A stretch of DNA of 57,220 bases from Minisyncoccota bacterium (GCA_028690055.1 JAQVBZ010000008.1:1-57220), one strand, 5' to 3'. Positions 32,092 to 41,766 are shown, counted from the stretch's first letter. The notes: generated by a model from the letters alone, not told the origin. A program made the numbers and translations.

Positions 32092-32766
32092 ATGGAAATA
32101 GAAAAAACAAATATAGACGGTCAGGAGGAACAGAAAACGGCAATGGGGGCAAGCATGGAGCTTAAGGACAAGAAAGTCGGTATGGAAGGCCAGGGCGATG
32201 GGGTGATGGGGGCGATTAAGAGCTTCCTCGATTTCTCTTTCGAAACGATAAGGGTCGTGATTGTGAGTCTTATCATTATTTTTGTTGTGCGCTCTTTCGT
32301 AATACAACCTTTCTTTGTGAAGGGTTCCAGCATGGAACCGAATTTTCAGGACGGCAATTATCTGATTGTGAATGAAATCGGCTACCGCTTGGAAGAGCCG
32401 AAGCGGGGAGATGTGATTGTTTTTCGCTATCCTAATGATACGAGTGAGTTTTTTATCAAGAGAGTGATCGGTTTGCCGGGAGAAACGTTGGAAATCAAAG
32501 ATGGAAGTGTGAAGATTTACAATCAAGAAAATCCGCTAGGCTTCCTGCTTGACGAGAGTACATATCTGGCGAATTCAGTGGTTACAGCGGGGTCGTTGTC
32601 TGAAGAATTGGGGGGAGACGAATATTTTGTCCTAGGGGATAATCGCGGCGCGAGTTCCGATTCAAGAAGGTGGGGAAAACTGTCAAAGCACTATATCATA
32701 GGAAAAGCGTGGGTGCGGGCTTGGCCTTTCGAAAATTTTGCCGTATTCGAGTCGTTTAATTATTGA
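32092..32766 (+). CDS. lepB: Signal peptidase I
   Basis: The 224-residue protein has a charged cytoplasmic N-terminus of about 50 residues, one membrane helix (about 56-74), the catalytic serine S80 in KGSSMEP and the catalytic lysine K123 in KRVIGLPGE. Later boxes are EYFVLGDNRGASSDSRRWG. It cuts signal peptides from exported proteins at the outer membrane face, and several such substrates are encoded here. It has a single transmembrane segment, as in the Bacillus SipS type. Confidence 0.97.
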   Translation: MEIEKTNIDGQEEQKTAMGASMELKDKKVGMEGQGDGVMGAIKSFLDFSFETIRVVIVSLIIIFVVRSFVIQPFFVKGSSMEPNFQDGNYLIVNEIGYRLEEPKRGDVIVFRYPNDTSEFFIKRVIGLPGETLEIKDGSVKIYNQENPLGFLLDESTYLANSVVTAGSLSEELGGDEYFVLGDNRGASSDSRRWGKLSKHYIIGKAWVRAWPFENFAVFESFNY

Positions 32767-32807
32767 GAATAACAATAGTTCATATATCTAATCAGTAAAA
32801 AAATCAT

Positions 32808-33341
32808 ATGAACATCATAGCTATTTGCGGAAGCCCTAGAAAGGGCAACACGGAATTTGTTCTCAGGAGGTTCTTAATCAAGGCGGAAGAGTTTGGACAT
32901 AAAACGGACTTGATTTTGCTGCGTGAGAAGAAAATAGGTCATTGCAACAGTTGCTTTTCGTGCAATGATGAAGGGTCCTGCAATATGAGAGACGATATGG
33001 CAGGGATTGTCGAAAGAATAATGGCGGACGATTTGATTGTTTTTGGAAGTCCCAACTATTTTAATAATGTTACGGGGCTGATGAAAGACTTTATGGATCG
33101 ACTTCAGCCACTCAGAGTGGAAGACAAATTGGCCGGGAAAAAGGCGGTGGTTATTATGGTCGGGGAAGAAGGGGATTCGAAATCTTCGGCGGCAATCGCG
33201 ACTATGACTTCTGCTGCGGACATTTTGAAGATGGCTAAGGTCGGGGATTTGTACCTTGTGGCTAAGAAAGCTCTGGATGTAGAGAACAATCCGGAAAGCG
33301 TACAGAAAATAGATGATTTTGCCAAAAATATTTTAAGTTAA
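32808..33341 (+). CDS. NADPH-dependent FMN reductase-like flavoprotein, copy 1
   Basis: The 177-residue flavodoxin-like protein starts IIAICGSPRKGNTEF, the phosphate-binding loop for FMN. It then has CNSCFSCNDEGSCNMRDDM, a cysteine cluster as in iron-sulfur flavoproteins or WrbA relatives, and VFGSPNYFNNVTGLMKDFMD. It lies 3 nt before a close paralogue with which it shares an identical start and end region, so the pair arose by tandem duplication. The electron partner is unknown. Confidence 0.88.
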   Translation: MNIIAICGSPRKGNTEFVLRRFLIKAEEFGHKTDLILLREKKIGHCNSCFSCNDEGSCNMRDDMAGIVERIMADDLIVFGSPNYFNNVTGLMKDFMDRLQPLRVEDKLAGKKAVVIMVGEEGDSKSSAAIATMTSAADILKMAKVGDLYLVAKKALDVENNPESVQKIDDFAKNILS

Positions 33342-33344
33342 TGT

Positions 33345-33875
33345 ATGGATGTGATAGCTATTTGCGGAAGCCCTAGAAAGGGCAACACGGAATTTATCCT
33401 GAAGAGGTTGCTGATGAAGGCCGAAGGAGCGGGGCACAAAACGGAATTGGTGCTACTTCGCGAAAAAAAGATCGGATATTGCATGGGCTGTCTCGGTTGT
33501 GATAAGAGCGGCGCGTGTCCGATTTCGGATGACATGGATGCTATTATTGCAAGTATGGAAAAGAGTGATTTGATCATTTTTGCGAGTCCCAACTATTATA
33601 ACAACGTTTCGGGGATAATGAAGGTATTTTTCGATAGGATGAATGTTCTATATGGTACGGACAAATTGAGCGGAAAAAAGGTTTCAGTTATTTTTGTCGG
33701 AGAAGAGGTAAAAACAATACAGAAAGCCATCTTATCCGTAGAATCAATTGCCAATTCTTTTGGGATGGATATTGTTTGCAGTTTGTATCTCAACGGCAAA
33801 GGGCCTCGAGATATTGAGACTAATCCGGAGAGTGTGCAAAAAATAGACGATTTTGCCAAAATTTTTTTAAGTTAA
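33345..33875 (+). CDS. NADPH-dependent FMN reductase-like flavoprotein, copy 2
   Basis: The 176-residue paralogue of the preceding gene has the same CGSPRKGNTEF loop (the first 35 or so bases are almost identical), a cysteine set CMGCLGCDKSGACPISDDM, and ASPNYYNNVSGIMKVFFDRM. The cysteines keep their spacing in both copies, which suggests a bound cluster or redox role. The middle parts have diverged, so the two may have different substrates. hisS starts 8 nt downstream. Confidence 0.88.
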   Translation: MDVIAICGSPRKGNTEFILKRLLMKAEGAGHKTELVLLREKKIGYCMGCLGCDKSGACPISDDMDAIIASMEKSDLIIFASPNYYNNVSGIMKVFFDRMNVLYGTDKLSGKKVSVIFVGEEVKTIQKAILSVESIANSFGMDIVCSLYLNGKGPRDIETNPESVQKIDDFAKIFLS

Positions 33876-33883
33876 TTTATTGA

Positions 33884-35218
33884 ATGCTTATGCCTCGAGT
33901 TAAAAAAGAAGAACAGCCGGAAAAGAAAGTTAGAAAAAAAATGAAGCCGATACAAGCGGTCAAAGGAATGAAAGATATTTTGCCTCCTGAGCAGTTTATA
34001 TGGGAACATATTTTGGAAACTTCTCGTCATATGTGTCAGGATTTCGGGTTCGGTCGGATTGAAACGCCTATTGTGGAAAATACCGACCTTTTCAAGCGCG
34101 GTGTCGGACAAGTGACGGATATTGTGGAGAAGGAAATGTTTTCTTTTGAAACCCAAGGGGGTGATAAAATTTCTCTGCGCCCGGAGGGGACCGCGGGGGT
34201 GGTGCGCTCGTATATCGAAAACGGTATGAGCAGATGGACGCAGCCGGTAAGACTCTATTACGACGGTTCGATGTTTCGTTATGACAAGCCGCAGCAGGGC
34301 AGATATCGCGAGTTCCATCACTTCGGCGCGGAGGTTATCGGCGAGGACAGCCCTGCAATCGATGCACACGTGATTTATCTCGCTTGGAAGATCTTTCAGA
34401 AAATCGGTATCAAGGATATTTCTATCCAGATCAACAGCATCGGGTGCGCTACGTGCCGCGCCAAGTACAAGAAACTTTTGACCGACTATTACGATATGAA
34501 AATCAACAAGCTTTGCACGGATTGCAAGCGCCGATTAGAAAAAAATCCGATGCGGCTTTTAGACTGCAAAGAAGAAAAATGTATGCAGGTGGCGGCCGGG
34601 GCTCCGCAGATCATTGATAATTTGTGCCCGGAATGCAATGGTCATTTTAAAAGTGTATTGGAATTTTTGGACGAACTGGAAATTCCGTATGTTCTCAATT
34701 CTAACCTGGTGCGGGGCTTGGATTATTACACGCGAACGGTTTTCGAAATCTGGGCCGAGGGCGATGACAACGATTCTCGCCAGACAGCTTTGGGCGGGGG
34801 CGGAAGATACGACGGACTGATCGGACTTTTGGGCGGAGAGGAAACGCCGGCAGTAGGATTTGCTTTCGGAGTGGAGAGAGTGGCGGAAAAAGTAATGAAG
34901 CTCAATCTGGATTTGGAACCGAAAATTTCCAAAGATGTCTTCTTGGTGCAGCTGGGGGATCTGGCACGCCGTAAAGTTATGAAAGTTTTCGACAAAATTA
35001 TTGATACGGATATCAGTGTCGGGGAGTCGGTCGGTCGCGGCAGTATCAAGTCTCAGTTGCGTATGGCCAATAAGGCGCACGCTAAACTGGCACTTATCAT
35101 CGGACAGAAAGAGGCACTCGACAACACGGTTATCGTGCGGGATATGAAAAGCGGAATGCAGGAGACCGTGATAATGAATGAAATCGTGAAAGAAGTGAGA
35201 AGAATGCTAAGTAAATAA
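33884..35218 (+). CDS. hisS: Histidyl-tRNA synthetase
   Basis: This 444-residue class II enzyme charges tRNA-His. A short lysine-rich N-terminal extension (about 20 residues) precedes the core: AVKGMKDILP, motif 2 around YYDGSMFRYDKPQQGRYREF, the HisA box LVRGLDYYTRTVFEI, and GGGGRYDGLIGLLGG. The anticodon-binding domain is C-terminal. The insertion between motifs 2 and 3 carries several cysteine pairs (CATC, CTDC, CPEC), a possible zinc site. Two in-frame ATGs lie at the start (33884, 33890). Confidence 0.97.
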   Translation: MLMPRVKKEEQPEKKVRKKMKPIQAVKGMKDILPPEQFIWEHILETSRHMCQDFGFGRIETPIVENTDLFKRGVGQVTDIVEKEMFSFETQGGDKISLRPEGTAGVVRSYIENGMSRWTQPVRLYYDGSMFRYDKPQQGRYREFHHFGAEVIGEDSPAIDAHVIYLAWKIFQKIGIKDISIQINSIGCATCRAKYKKLLTDYYDMKINKLCTDCKRRLEKNPMRLLDCKEEKCMQVAAGAPQIIDNLCPECNGHFKSVLEFLDELEIPYVLNSNLVRGLDYYTRTVFEIWAEGDDNDSRQTALGGGGRYDGLIGLLGGEETPAVGFAFGVERVAEKVMKLNLDLEPKISKDVFLVQLGDLARRKVMKVFDKIIDTDISVGESVGRGSIKSQLRMANKAHAKLALIIGQKEALDNTVIVRDMKSGMQETVIMNEIVKEVRRMLSK

Positions 35219-35254
35219 GATGAGATAGAGAATTTATTTTCTTTTGTCAGTGTG

Positions 35255-35389
35255 AGCTGTAGGGGGCACAATATTTTGTGCCTTTTACGATATTCCGCTA
35301 AACATTATACGCCGTTATATTTGCATAGTTGCAGGATTGCCTTCCTTGCCTCTGCGGGGATAAACTCGGAGCATCTCCTCGCAATGACA
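35255..35389. repeat. Composite palindromic repeat, family B type
   Basis: GGGGGCACAATATTTTGTGC is a near palindrome like those at 1905 and 46783. The right end CTCCTCGCAATGACA resembles the ends of family A and B units. It fills the gap between hisS and the HIT gene, and an open frame that runs through it is not a real extension of that gene. Confidence 0.55.
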
Positions 35390-35422
35390 ATTGTAATAAA
35401 TGATACGCTAATAAAAACTAAT

Positions 35423-35773
35423 ATGGATTGTATTTTTGATAAAATCATTGCCGGGGAAATTCCCAGCAAGAAAGTTTATGAAGATAATTTTGTGTTCGCT
35501 TTTTATGACATCCATCCGATTGCGCCGGTGCATGTGCTTATAATACCCAAAAAACATATTGAATCGATAAATGACTTGGAAGAGGGTGATGTTGAGATTG
35601 TGGGCAATATGTTTTTAGCCGCGAAAAAGATTGCGTTCGATCTCGGAATCGCGGAAAAAGGCTATAAGCTTCTGGTTCGGACAGGAAGAGATGGCGGGCA
35701 AGAAGTGCCGCATATCCATATGCACCTTCTGGGCGGAGCGAGATTGCGTGAGGATATCGGACCGGTAAAATAA
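35423..35773 (+). CDS. HIT-family nucleotide hydrolase
   Basis: I start at the ATG at 35423 (MDCIFDKIIAGEIPSKKVYE), the usual HIT start; the frame is open further upstream through a repeat. The 116 residues end with PHIHMHLLGGARL, the histidine triad whose middle His forms a nucleotidyl intermediate. Members of this HinT-like branch hydrolyse adenosine phosphoramidates or related compounds. Confidence 0.95.
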   Translation: MDCIFDKIIAGEIPSKKVYEDNFVFAFYDIHPIAPVHVLIIPKKHIESINDLEEGDVEIVGNMFLAAKKIAFDLGIAEKGYKLLVRTGRDGGQEVPHIHMHLLGGARLREDIGPVK

Positions 35774-35789
35774 GGCCTATTTACCGTAC

Positions 35790-35817
35790 TTGTCAAATAG
35801 AAATATCCTGTTATACT
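35790..35817 (+). promoter_or_regulatory. Promoter of rpsU
   Basis: TTGTCA (35790-35795), 16-nt spacer, TATACT (35812-35817) with an upstream TG (35809). Confidence 0.65.
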
Positions 35818-35864
35818 TAAATAAGTTTTTATATATCCTAATATCACATTGGAGGTGATAACAA

Positions 35865-36101
35865 ATGATTGAAGTCAAGAAGAAAGACAACGAAAGCGTT
35901 GGTAGTTTGCTTAGACGTTTTTCGAGGAAAGTCCAGCAAAGTGGGCTGCTTTTGCAGGCTCGCAGCTCTAGATTCCAAGAAAAGACCAAAAGTCGTACCG
36001 AGAGACGCAAAAGCGCTCTGCGCAGGAATGAAATCGTTGCTCAAAAAGAGAAGGATCGCAAGCTGGGCAAGCTCGATGAAGAATTCAAATTCAGGAGATA
36101 G
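35865..36101 (+). CDS. rpsU: Ribosomal protein bS21
   Basis: The 78-residue basic protein starts MIEVKKKDNESVGSLLRRF and has the S21 helix pair with FQEKTKSRTERRKSALRR, followed by a charged tail. GGAGGTGATAACAA places a full ribosome site before the ATG. bS21 sits near the anti-Shine-Dalgarno end of 16S rRNA and aids initiation, so its own strong ribosome site is notable in a window where most core genes have none. yqeY follows 38 nt downstream. Confidence 0.93.
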   Translation: MIEVKKKDNESVGSLLRRFSRKVQQSGLLLQARSSRFQEKTKSRTERRKSALRRNEIVAQKEKDRKLGKLDEEFKFRR

Positions 36102-36139
36102 TATCCGTTTATCTTTTTAAACAGCTATAATTAAGACTT

Positions 36140-36586
36140 ATGGAATTGGAGAGTAAAATAAAGGAAGATCTTAAAGAAGCGATGAAAAAAGGGGACAATG
36201 CTACAAGGGATGTGCTGAGGATGCTTACCTCCGATATCAAAAATGAGACGATGAAAGTCCGGAAAGAGCTGGATGACAAGGAGGTTTTGGGCGTGGTCCG
36301 TAAAAATATCAAGAGCCGCAAAGATTCTATTGAGCAATTCGTAAAAGGAGGCCGCGAGGATCTGGCTGCACAAGAAAAGGCAGAGCTCGTTATTTTGGAA
36401 AAGTATCAGCCTGTACAGATGGGCGAGGATGAAATCAGGTTGGTGGTCAAAAAGGCGCTAGTCAATTTGGATGAAAAAGACGCACAGAATTTCGGTCTGG
36501 TAATGAAAGAGGCTATGAAAGATATCGAGGGCAAAGCGGATGGAGCAATCGTCAGCAAAATTGTCAAAGAGACTTTAATCGGTTAA
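36140..36586 (+). CDS. yqeY: GatB/YqeY-domain protein
   Basis: The 148-residue helical protein has LKEAMKKGDNATRDVLRMLT, AEKAELVILEKYQPVQM, FGLVMKEAMKDIEGKADGA and a final VSKIVKETL, matching the YqeY family, which resembles the tRNA-binding tail of GatB. The function may be in tRNA-dependent amidation, but the family is not well characterised. The rpsU-yqeY order is common in bacteria. Confidence 0.92.
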   Translation: MELESKIKEDLKEAMKKGDNATRDVLRMLTSDIKNETMKVRKELDDKEVLGVVRKNIKSRKDSIEQFVKGGREDLAAQEKAELVILEKYQPVQMGEDEIRLVVKKALVNLDEKDAQNFGLVMKEAMKDIEGKADGAIVSKIVKETLIG

Positions 36587-36751
36587 TTGCCGTTTAAAGT
36601 TTTTTTGTGCGTGATCTTGTTGTCGGTTTGGTCTTGGCGGACTGTATGTCGGAGCCGGTCTCCAGACCGGTTTCGTAACGTTTTGATTCTATATATCAGC
36701 TTTAATCTTGGTGAGATTTATAAATAAAAAAATAAGGAATAGCTATTTATT

Positions 36752-36790
36752 CTCCCTCACCCTGACCCTCTCCCGATGGGAGAGGAGACG
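36752..36790. repeat. Hairpin repeat, family C
   Basis: CTCCCTCACCCTGACCCTCT leads to CCCTCTCCC-GAT-GGGAGAGG, as at 9533. A separate hairpin, GCCGGTCT/AGACCGGT, lies at about 36653-36672. Confidence 0.75.
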
Positions 36791-36826
36791 ATATTCACAG
36801 ATTTAATCAATGGATAAGTTTCATCT

Positions 36827-37351
36827 ATGCTCGATAAAGTAAAAGAATTTGTCGTTGAGAGTTATGGTAAGGAGAATCTTCATCTAACGAGGACGTTGTA
36901 TTGGGTTAAGGAAATGGAACCTGACGCTAGCGAAGAACTGCTTATTGCCGCTTGCAGTCATGACATCGAAAGGGCTTTGAATCTCGAATCGAAGAATAAA
37001 GAGAGATTCAACACGGAAGAAGAGATGGAAAAACATCAGACCGAAAGCGGAAAAATCATATTCGATTTTTTGGTAAAGGAGGGGTATGATTTGGAAAAGG
37101 CAAAGAGGGTGCAGGAACTTATTGCCAAGCATGAAGTCGGGGGAGACGCGGAGCAGGATATGTTAAAAGATGCCGATTCTTTGAGCTGGCTGGAGGTTAG
37201 CGCGCCGAAGCATATCGGCAAGGCAATTTTTTCGAGAGAAGAATTGAAAAAGAAAGTTGCTGCAATGCATGATAGGATTTCTTCTGGAAAGGCAAAAGAC
37301 CTAGCTGTTCCGTTTTATGAGGAGGCTTTACAAATGTTGGATAAAGCATAA
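36827..37351 (+). CDS. HD-domain protein of unknown specificity
   Basis: The 174-residue helical protein has H19 in NLHLTRT, the doublet H45-D46 in CSHDIERAL, a later AKHEVGG and DADSLSWLE, so the metal-binding set H...HD...D of HD phosphohydrolases is present. FNTEEEMEKHQTESGKIIFD is a family-like helix. The substrate is not predictable; it might be a nucleotide. Single gene between repeats. Confidence 0.78.
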   Translation: MLDKVKEFVVESYGKENLHLTRTLYWVKEMEPDASEELLIAACSHDIERALNLESKNKERFNTEEEMEKHQTESGKIIFDFLVKEGYDLEKAKRVQELIAKHEVGGDAEQDMLKDADSLSWLEVSAPKHIGKAIFSREELKKKVAAMHDRISSGKAKDLAVPFYEEALQMLDKA

Positions 37352-37457
37352 GAATCTCTGAAAAACTAAAAGATATTGATTGTAATATTTATCTTTTTCC
37401 CTCTAATACTGGATTCCCGCCGGAGTTTATCCTCGCAAAAGCAAGGACGGAAATTGT

Positions 37458-37667
37458 ACAAGTTTAATAATTCACTTACAGAATTGTAATTGAAACAAAT
37501 ACACTCGTAATTTGTCATCCCGAAAGGCGTACTCGCCTGGGGGATCTGGGAAATATATAAACGATCGTGGACGTTATTTATAAAGATAACTTTATTATCA
37601 AATATGGCATCTTTCCCAGATTCCTCAATCGGAGTACCTCATTTCGGAATGACAAAATATATTCGGG
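37458..37667. repeat. Dispersed repeat with family A palindrome, paired with 46605
   Basis: ACAAGTTTAATAATTCACTTAC starts a stretch of about 155 bp that is nearly identical to 46605-46760. It then continues as a palindrome with right arm TTTCCCAGATTCCTCAATCG to CGGAATGACAAA, followed by ATATATTCGG in both copies. It fills the 431-bp gap before ybeY; the remaining bases hold no feature I can see. Confidence 0.8.
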
Positions 37668-37782
37668 TTTTAGGCACTAATGTGATGCAACGATAGAAGC
37701 AACAGGGGGGGGTAAAGATGGTACAATGTTATAGAACGATTTCAATATTCGAGCCTTGTTAGTTTAATTTTATATTTACAAA

Positions 37783-38226
37783 ATGACTCTTCTAATCAGA
37801 AATTTTACAAAAAACAGGATCGGCGTCAAGAGGCTTGAGAAGGCGGTGGAAGCGGTGATTGCGGAAGAAAAAATCAAGGGCGAGGTAGAAGTCAGCTTGG
37901 TTTTTACCGGAGAAAAGAGGATTAGGAACCTGAATAAGACATATCGGGGCGTGGATCGCATCACCGACGTTTTGTCTTTCGAGGGAGAGAATGACGATGA
38001 TTTTATTTCTCCGGATGGCGGCGTGTCTTATCTGGGTGAGATTTTTATTTGTTATCCTCGGGCGCAAAGGCAATCGCGGGAGAAGAAACATTCTCTCGAT
38101 AAGGAAATCGATATCCTGCTCGTGCACGGGCTCTTTCATCTGCTGGGCTATGACCATATCAAAGACGAAGATTTCGAGGTGATGCATATGCGGGAAGAAA
38201 AAGTGCTTAAGAAATTATATAAGTAA
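37783..38226 (+). CDS. ybeY: Endoribonuclease YbeY
   Basis: The 147-residue protein has FTGEKRIRNLNKTYRGVDRI, TDVLSFEGE and the zinc-binding HGLFHLLGYDH (His-x3-His-x5-His). YbeY matures 16S rRNA and takes part in ribosome quality control. It starts a tight set with dgkA (1-nt gap), and ftsA follows after 123 nt. Confidence 0.95.
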   Translation: MTLLIRNFTKNRIGVKRLEKAVEAVIAEEKIKGEVEVSLVFTGEKRIRNLNKTYRGVDRITDVLSFEGENDDDFISPDGGVSYLGEIFICYPRAQRQSREKKHSLDKEIDILLVHGLFHLLGYDHIKDEDFEVMHMREEKVLKKLYK

Positions 38227-38227
38227 A

Positions 38228-38599
38228 ATGATCAAAATTAAAAGACTGGTCAGAAGCTTCAGACACGCCGGTAACGGTTTGAAATATGCCATGCGGGAGC
38301 CGAATTTCACGATTGAAATAACAATTGCCGCAGGCGCAATTTTCCTGGCCGCGTTTTTTTGTATCGAACGGTGGGAGTGGGCGGCGCTCATTTCGGTCAC
38401 ACTTTTAGTTTTGATGCTGGAAATCATAAATACGGTTTGTGAGCGGATGATCGATATTATGGTACCTCGCTCGCATCCATACGCGAAAGACGTAAAAGAT
38501 ATGATGGCAGGTGCGGTGCTTTTAGCGTGTTTTGGCTCGGTTGCTGTCGGATTTATAATCTTTTTTCCATATTTTGCAGCTATATTAAATATCATTTAG
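38228..38599 (+). CDS. dgkA: Diacylglycerol/undecaprenol kinase family protein
   Basis: The 123-residue membrane protein has an amphipathic N-terminal helix and three membrane helices. EPNFTIEITIAAGAIFLAAF, then MLEIINTVCERMIDIMVPRS with the catalytic Glu and metal-binding Glu, and HPYAKDVKDMMAGAVLLA match DgkA of Gram-positive type, which phosphorylates undecaprenol for cell-wall carrier recycling. It overlaps no gene but starts 1 nt after ybeY, a pairing common in other bacteria. Confidence 0.93.
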   Translation: MIKIKRLVRSFRHAGNGLKYAMREPNFTIEITIAAGAIFLAAFFCIERWEWAALISVTLLVLMLEIINTVCERMIDIMVPRSHPYAKDVKDMMAGAVLLACFGSVAVGFIIFFPYFAAILNII

Positions 38600-38722
38600 G
38601 GATACTTTCTGTTTTTTAAAAAATATACTATAATGGTCTTAGACCTTTGTCGCGTGTTTTTTAAGGAACTTTTCCGAAATCGGATAATAATAAAAAAGAA
38701 TTATTTTTAAACAAAAGGGAGC

Positions 38723-39964
38723 ATGTCAAAAGAAAATATCGTAATCGGACTTGACCTAGGTACAAGCCAGATCAGAACAATCGTTGCACAGATACAGGGG
38801 GATGAGTCTCGGCCGTTAGTTTTAGGTGTAGGGGTTGCACCTTCTGCGGGGATAAATAACGGAGTGGTGGTGGATATCGAAGAAACAATCAACGCTATTA
38901 ATAAATCCAAAGAAGAGGCAGAGCGCATTGCCGGGGTCCCGGTTGAACATGCTTTCGTGAGCATCAACGGCAAACATATCGTATCTCAATTTTCCAAAGG
39001 AGTGGTGGCGGTTTCCCGGGCGGATGGGGAAATCAGCGAAGAGGACGTGAACCGGGTGATAAGCGCGGCGCAGGCGATTTCCGTTCCCACCAACAAGGAA
39101 ATCATCAATGTCATTCCTTGCAGTTACACGATTGACGGGCAGGAGCAGATCAAATATCCGGTAGGGATGAACGGAGTGAGATTGGAAGTGAATGCACTAC
39201 TTATACAGGGGGCGGCGCCTTTCATCAAGAATCTGGAAAAATGTGTAAGACAGCGATGTGGTATCGATATTGATGATTTGATCTTCGCTCCGATGGCGGC
39301 GACCAAGGCGGTCGTGTCGCGTCGACAGAAAGAGTTGGGCGTGGTGGTGGTGGACTTGGGAAAAGAGACTACCGGCATTTCCGTTTATGAAGACGGAAAT
39401 ATTTTAGGGGTCAAAGTGATTCCTATCGGTTCCGGTCATATCACCAACGATATTGCAATCGGACTCCGGACATCGATTGATGTAGCGGAGAGAATAAAGC
39501 TTGAATACGGCAATGCAATCCCTGCGGATGTGGCTAGGACGGAAGAGATAGATTTGAGTGAGATCGATTCGGGCGAAGAGGGTGTTTTCAAACGTCAATA
39601 TATCGCGGAAATTATCGAGGCTCGTGTGGAAGAAATTTTCTCGATGGTGGATGACGAACTTAAGAAATTGGATAAGAGTGGCATGCTCCCTGCGGGCGTA
39701 GTTGTTACCGGAGGTGGAGCAAAGCTTCCGGGTATCGTTAATCTTGCCAAGAAAGTTTTGAGATTGCCGGCGCAGATCGGATACCCTATGGAGATGAACG
39801 GTATCGTGGACAAGATTGACGATCCGGAATTTGCAACCTCGGTCGGACTGTTACTGTGGGAGGCGGATGATAATGGCATTTTTGCTCCCGAAAAGAACTC
39901 GGGTATCGATTTTGGTGGTCTGGGTAAAAAGATCACGGGTATTATAAAGAATATCTTGCCGTAA
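38723..39964 (+). CDS. ftsA: Cell division protein FtsA
   Basis: The 413-residue actin-like protein begins ENIVIGLDLGTSQIRTIVAQ (phosphate 1 loop). It continues with VVVDLGKETTGISVYEDG (phosphate 2 region) and GVVVTGGGAKLPGIVNLA (adenosine motif), and ends in a short amphipathic helix (LGKKITGIIKNIL) that would bind the membrane. It tethers FtsZ to the membrane. TATACTATAAT at 38624-38634 is the likely -10 region. ftsZ follows 71 nt later. Confidence 0.97.
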   Translation: MSKENIVIGLDLGTSQIRTIVAQIQGDESRPLVLGVGVAPSAGINNGVVVDIEETINAINKSKEEAERIAGVPVEHAFVSINGKHIVSQFSKGVVAVSRADGEISEEDVNRVISAAQAISVPTNKEIINVIPCSYTIDGQEQIKYPVGMNGVRLEVNALLIQGAAPFIKNLEKCVRQRCGIDIDDLIFAPMAATKAVVSRRQKELGVVVVDLGKETTGISVYEDGNILGVKVIPIGSGHITNDIAIGLRTSIDVAERIKLEYGNAIPADVARTEEIDLSEIDSGEEGVFKRQYIAEIIEARVEEIFSMVDDELKKLDKSGMLPAGVVVTGGGAKLPGIVNLAKKVLRLPAQIGYPMEMNGIVDKIDDPEFATSVGLLLWEADDNGIFAPEKNSGIDFGGLGKKITGIIKNILP

Positions 39965-40035
39965 AATTTTTCTTGCGAGAACCCGGAAATAAAGTTATTA
40001 TGAAGGTATAAATGTATATATAAGTTTAAAAATAT

Positions 40036-41598
40036 ATGAAAGAAATAAAACCAGAACTAGAGACCTTCGCCAGGATAAAGGTGGTGGGTGTCGGGGGGAG
40101 CGGTAATCATGCTATCAGTCGTATGGTGGAGGCCAATTTGAAGGGGATTGACTTTATCGCGGTCAACGCTGACGCTCAGGATTTGCACCATTGTAAAGTG
40201 GTGGAGAAAATACATATCGGGAAAAATCTTACCCGGGGGTTAGGTGCGGGCATGAATCCGGATATCGGACGCCAGGCGGCGGAAGAAAATAGAGACGAAA
40301 TCCAAGAGGCACTTAAGAATGCGGATATGGTTTTTGTGACTTGCGGGCTGGGCGGAGGAACCGGAACAGGAGCTGCGCCGATCATCGCACAGGCCGCAAA
40401 AGATGCGGGGGCTTTGACTGTGGCGGTAGTGACGAGACCTTTTGCTTTCGAAGGAATGCAGAGGAAGAGGATTGCAGAGGCAGGTTTGGCTGCGCTGAGA
40501 GAGAATGTGGATACGATCATTACTATTCCTAACGATAAAATTCTCCAAGTCATAGATAAAAAAACTCCACTGCTGGATTCTTTCAGAATAGTGGACGATG
40601 TACTGCGTCAAGGAGTGCAGGGCATTTCCGACCTGATAACTATTCCCGGAATAGTTAATGTCGATTTTGCGGATGTGAAAGCTATTATGCAAAATACCGG
40701 ACCTGCACTGATGGGAATCGGACGAGCCTCGGGTGAGAACCGGGCAGTTGATGCCGCTAAACAGGCCATTAACAGTCCTCTTCTGGAGCTTTCCATTCAT
40801 GGTGCGCGCGGCGTGCTCTTTAATATCAGTGGCGGACTCGATTTGTCTATGATGGAGGTGAACGATGCGGCTCAAATTATTACCGAATCGGTTGATCCGG
40901 ATGCGAAAGTGATTTTTGGAGCCATCACAGACGAAGACCTCAAGAAGGGTGAAATCAAGATCACGGTCATTGCCACTGGATTTCAGGCACTGGAACCTTT
41001 GCGCGAGAGAGAATTTGAGAAAATTTTGGATGAGGTGGAAAAGATAAGCGCTTTTACCGTGCGCGAGACAGAGGTAACTCCTCGTGAGGACGTTTTTCGT
41101 CCGAAGGAACCGATAGTTGCGCCCAAGCCAGAGGCATCGAGTTTCTCCAAGAAAAATTTATCTTCTTCGATTGCTGATGTTTTCCGCAAAGATCTGAAGG
41201 AAAAAGATAAAGAGAAAGAGGAAGAAAAGGAAAAAGAACCGGTGAAGGAAATAATGGTAGAAAAAGTAGAAAGACGAGAAGAAGCGAGAGCTGAGAAAAA
41301 AGAAGAAGATCAATCTTGTAGCAATGAACCTTCCCCCTTTTCTAATACAGCGCGTGAGAATCCGACTGCTAATTCTTTTGAGAAGAAAGAGTCGGAAGTG
41401 AGCCGAAATTTCCAATCACAAACTCCTGTGCAGAGGTCTTATACCAATCCTACTCCCAACCCTACTATTAGCAGGAGAGAAGAGAATACGCAAAAACCGT
41501 TTTCATCGAAAATCAGCAATATTAAATATAATGACGAGTACGACATTCCTGCATTTTTGCGAAAGAAGATGGATAAAAATAAAAAAGAATCGAATTAG
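40036..41598 (+). CDS. ftsZ: Cell division protein FtsZ
   Basis: This tubulin-like GTPase forms the division ring. The 520 residues include [18 protein letters not shown], the tubulin signature [10 protein letters not shown] (residues 106-115), [18 protein letters not shown] and the T7-loop stretch [10 protein letters not shown]. Residues after about 345 form a long charged linker rich in Lys/Glu, which makes the protein longer than the usual 380-420. It ends with the conserved tail DIPAFLRKK that binds FtsA. The linker length is unusual but linkers vary widely. Confidence 0.97.
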   Translation: MKEIKPELETFARIKVVGVGGSGNHAISRMVEANLKGIDFIAVNADAQDLHHCKVVEKIHIGKNLTRGLGAGMNPDIGRQAAEENRDEIQEALKNADMVFVTCGLGGGTGTGAAPIIAQAAKDAGALTVAVVTRPFAFEGMQRKRIAEAGLAALRENVDTIITIPNDKILQVIDKKTPLLDSFRIVDDVLRQGVQGISDLITIPGIVNVDFADVKAIMQNTGPALMGIGRASGENRAVDAAKQAINSPLLELSIHGARGVLFNISGGLDLSMMEVNDAAQIITESVDPDAKVIFGAITDEDLKKGEIKITVIATGFQALEPLREREFEKILDEVEKISAFTVRETEVTPREDVFRPKEPIVAPKPEASSFSKKNLSSSIADVFRKDLKEKDKEKEEEKEKEPVKEIMVEKVERREEARAEKKEEDQSCSNEPSPFSNTARENPTANSFEKKESEVSRNFQSQTPVQRSYTNPTPNPTISRREENTQKPFSSKISNIKYNDEYDIPAFLRKKMDKNKKESN

Positions 41599-41636
41599 AT
41601 TTTCAATAGTGTAAAAAATAAACAAAAATAAAAATT

Positions 41637-41696
41637 CTGCCCTTTAGGAAGTTATGTCTTTTCTTTTGCTCTATTTCATATTAAGGCAGTTTTTTT
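41637..41696 (+). terminator. Terminator after ftsZ, long loop
   Basis: CTGCC (41637-41641) pairs with GGCAG (41685-41689), extended by CTT/AAG with a bulge, and is followed by seven T. The loop of about 40 nt is unusually long. Confidence 0.5.
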
Positions 41697-41766
41697 GTTT
41701 GATGAGGACCGGATTTATACTTGAGTTCTAAGGAAATTAACAGTAATAAGTTAAGAAGAAAAATCA

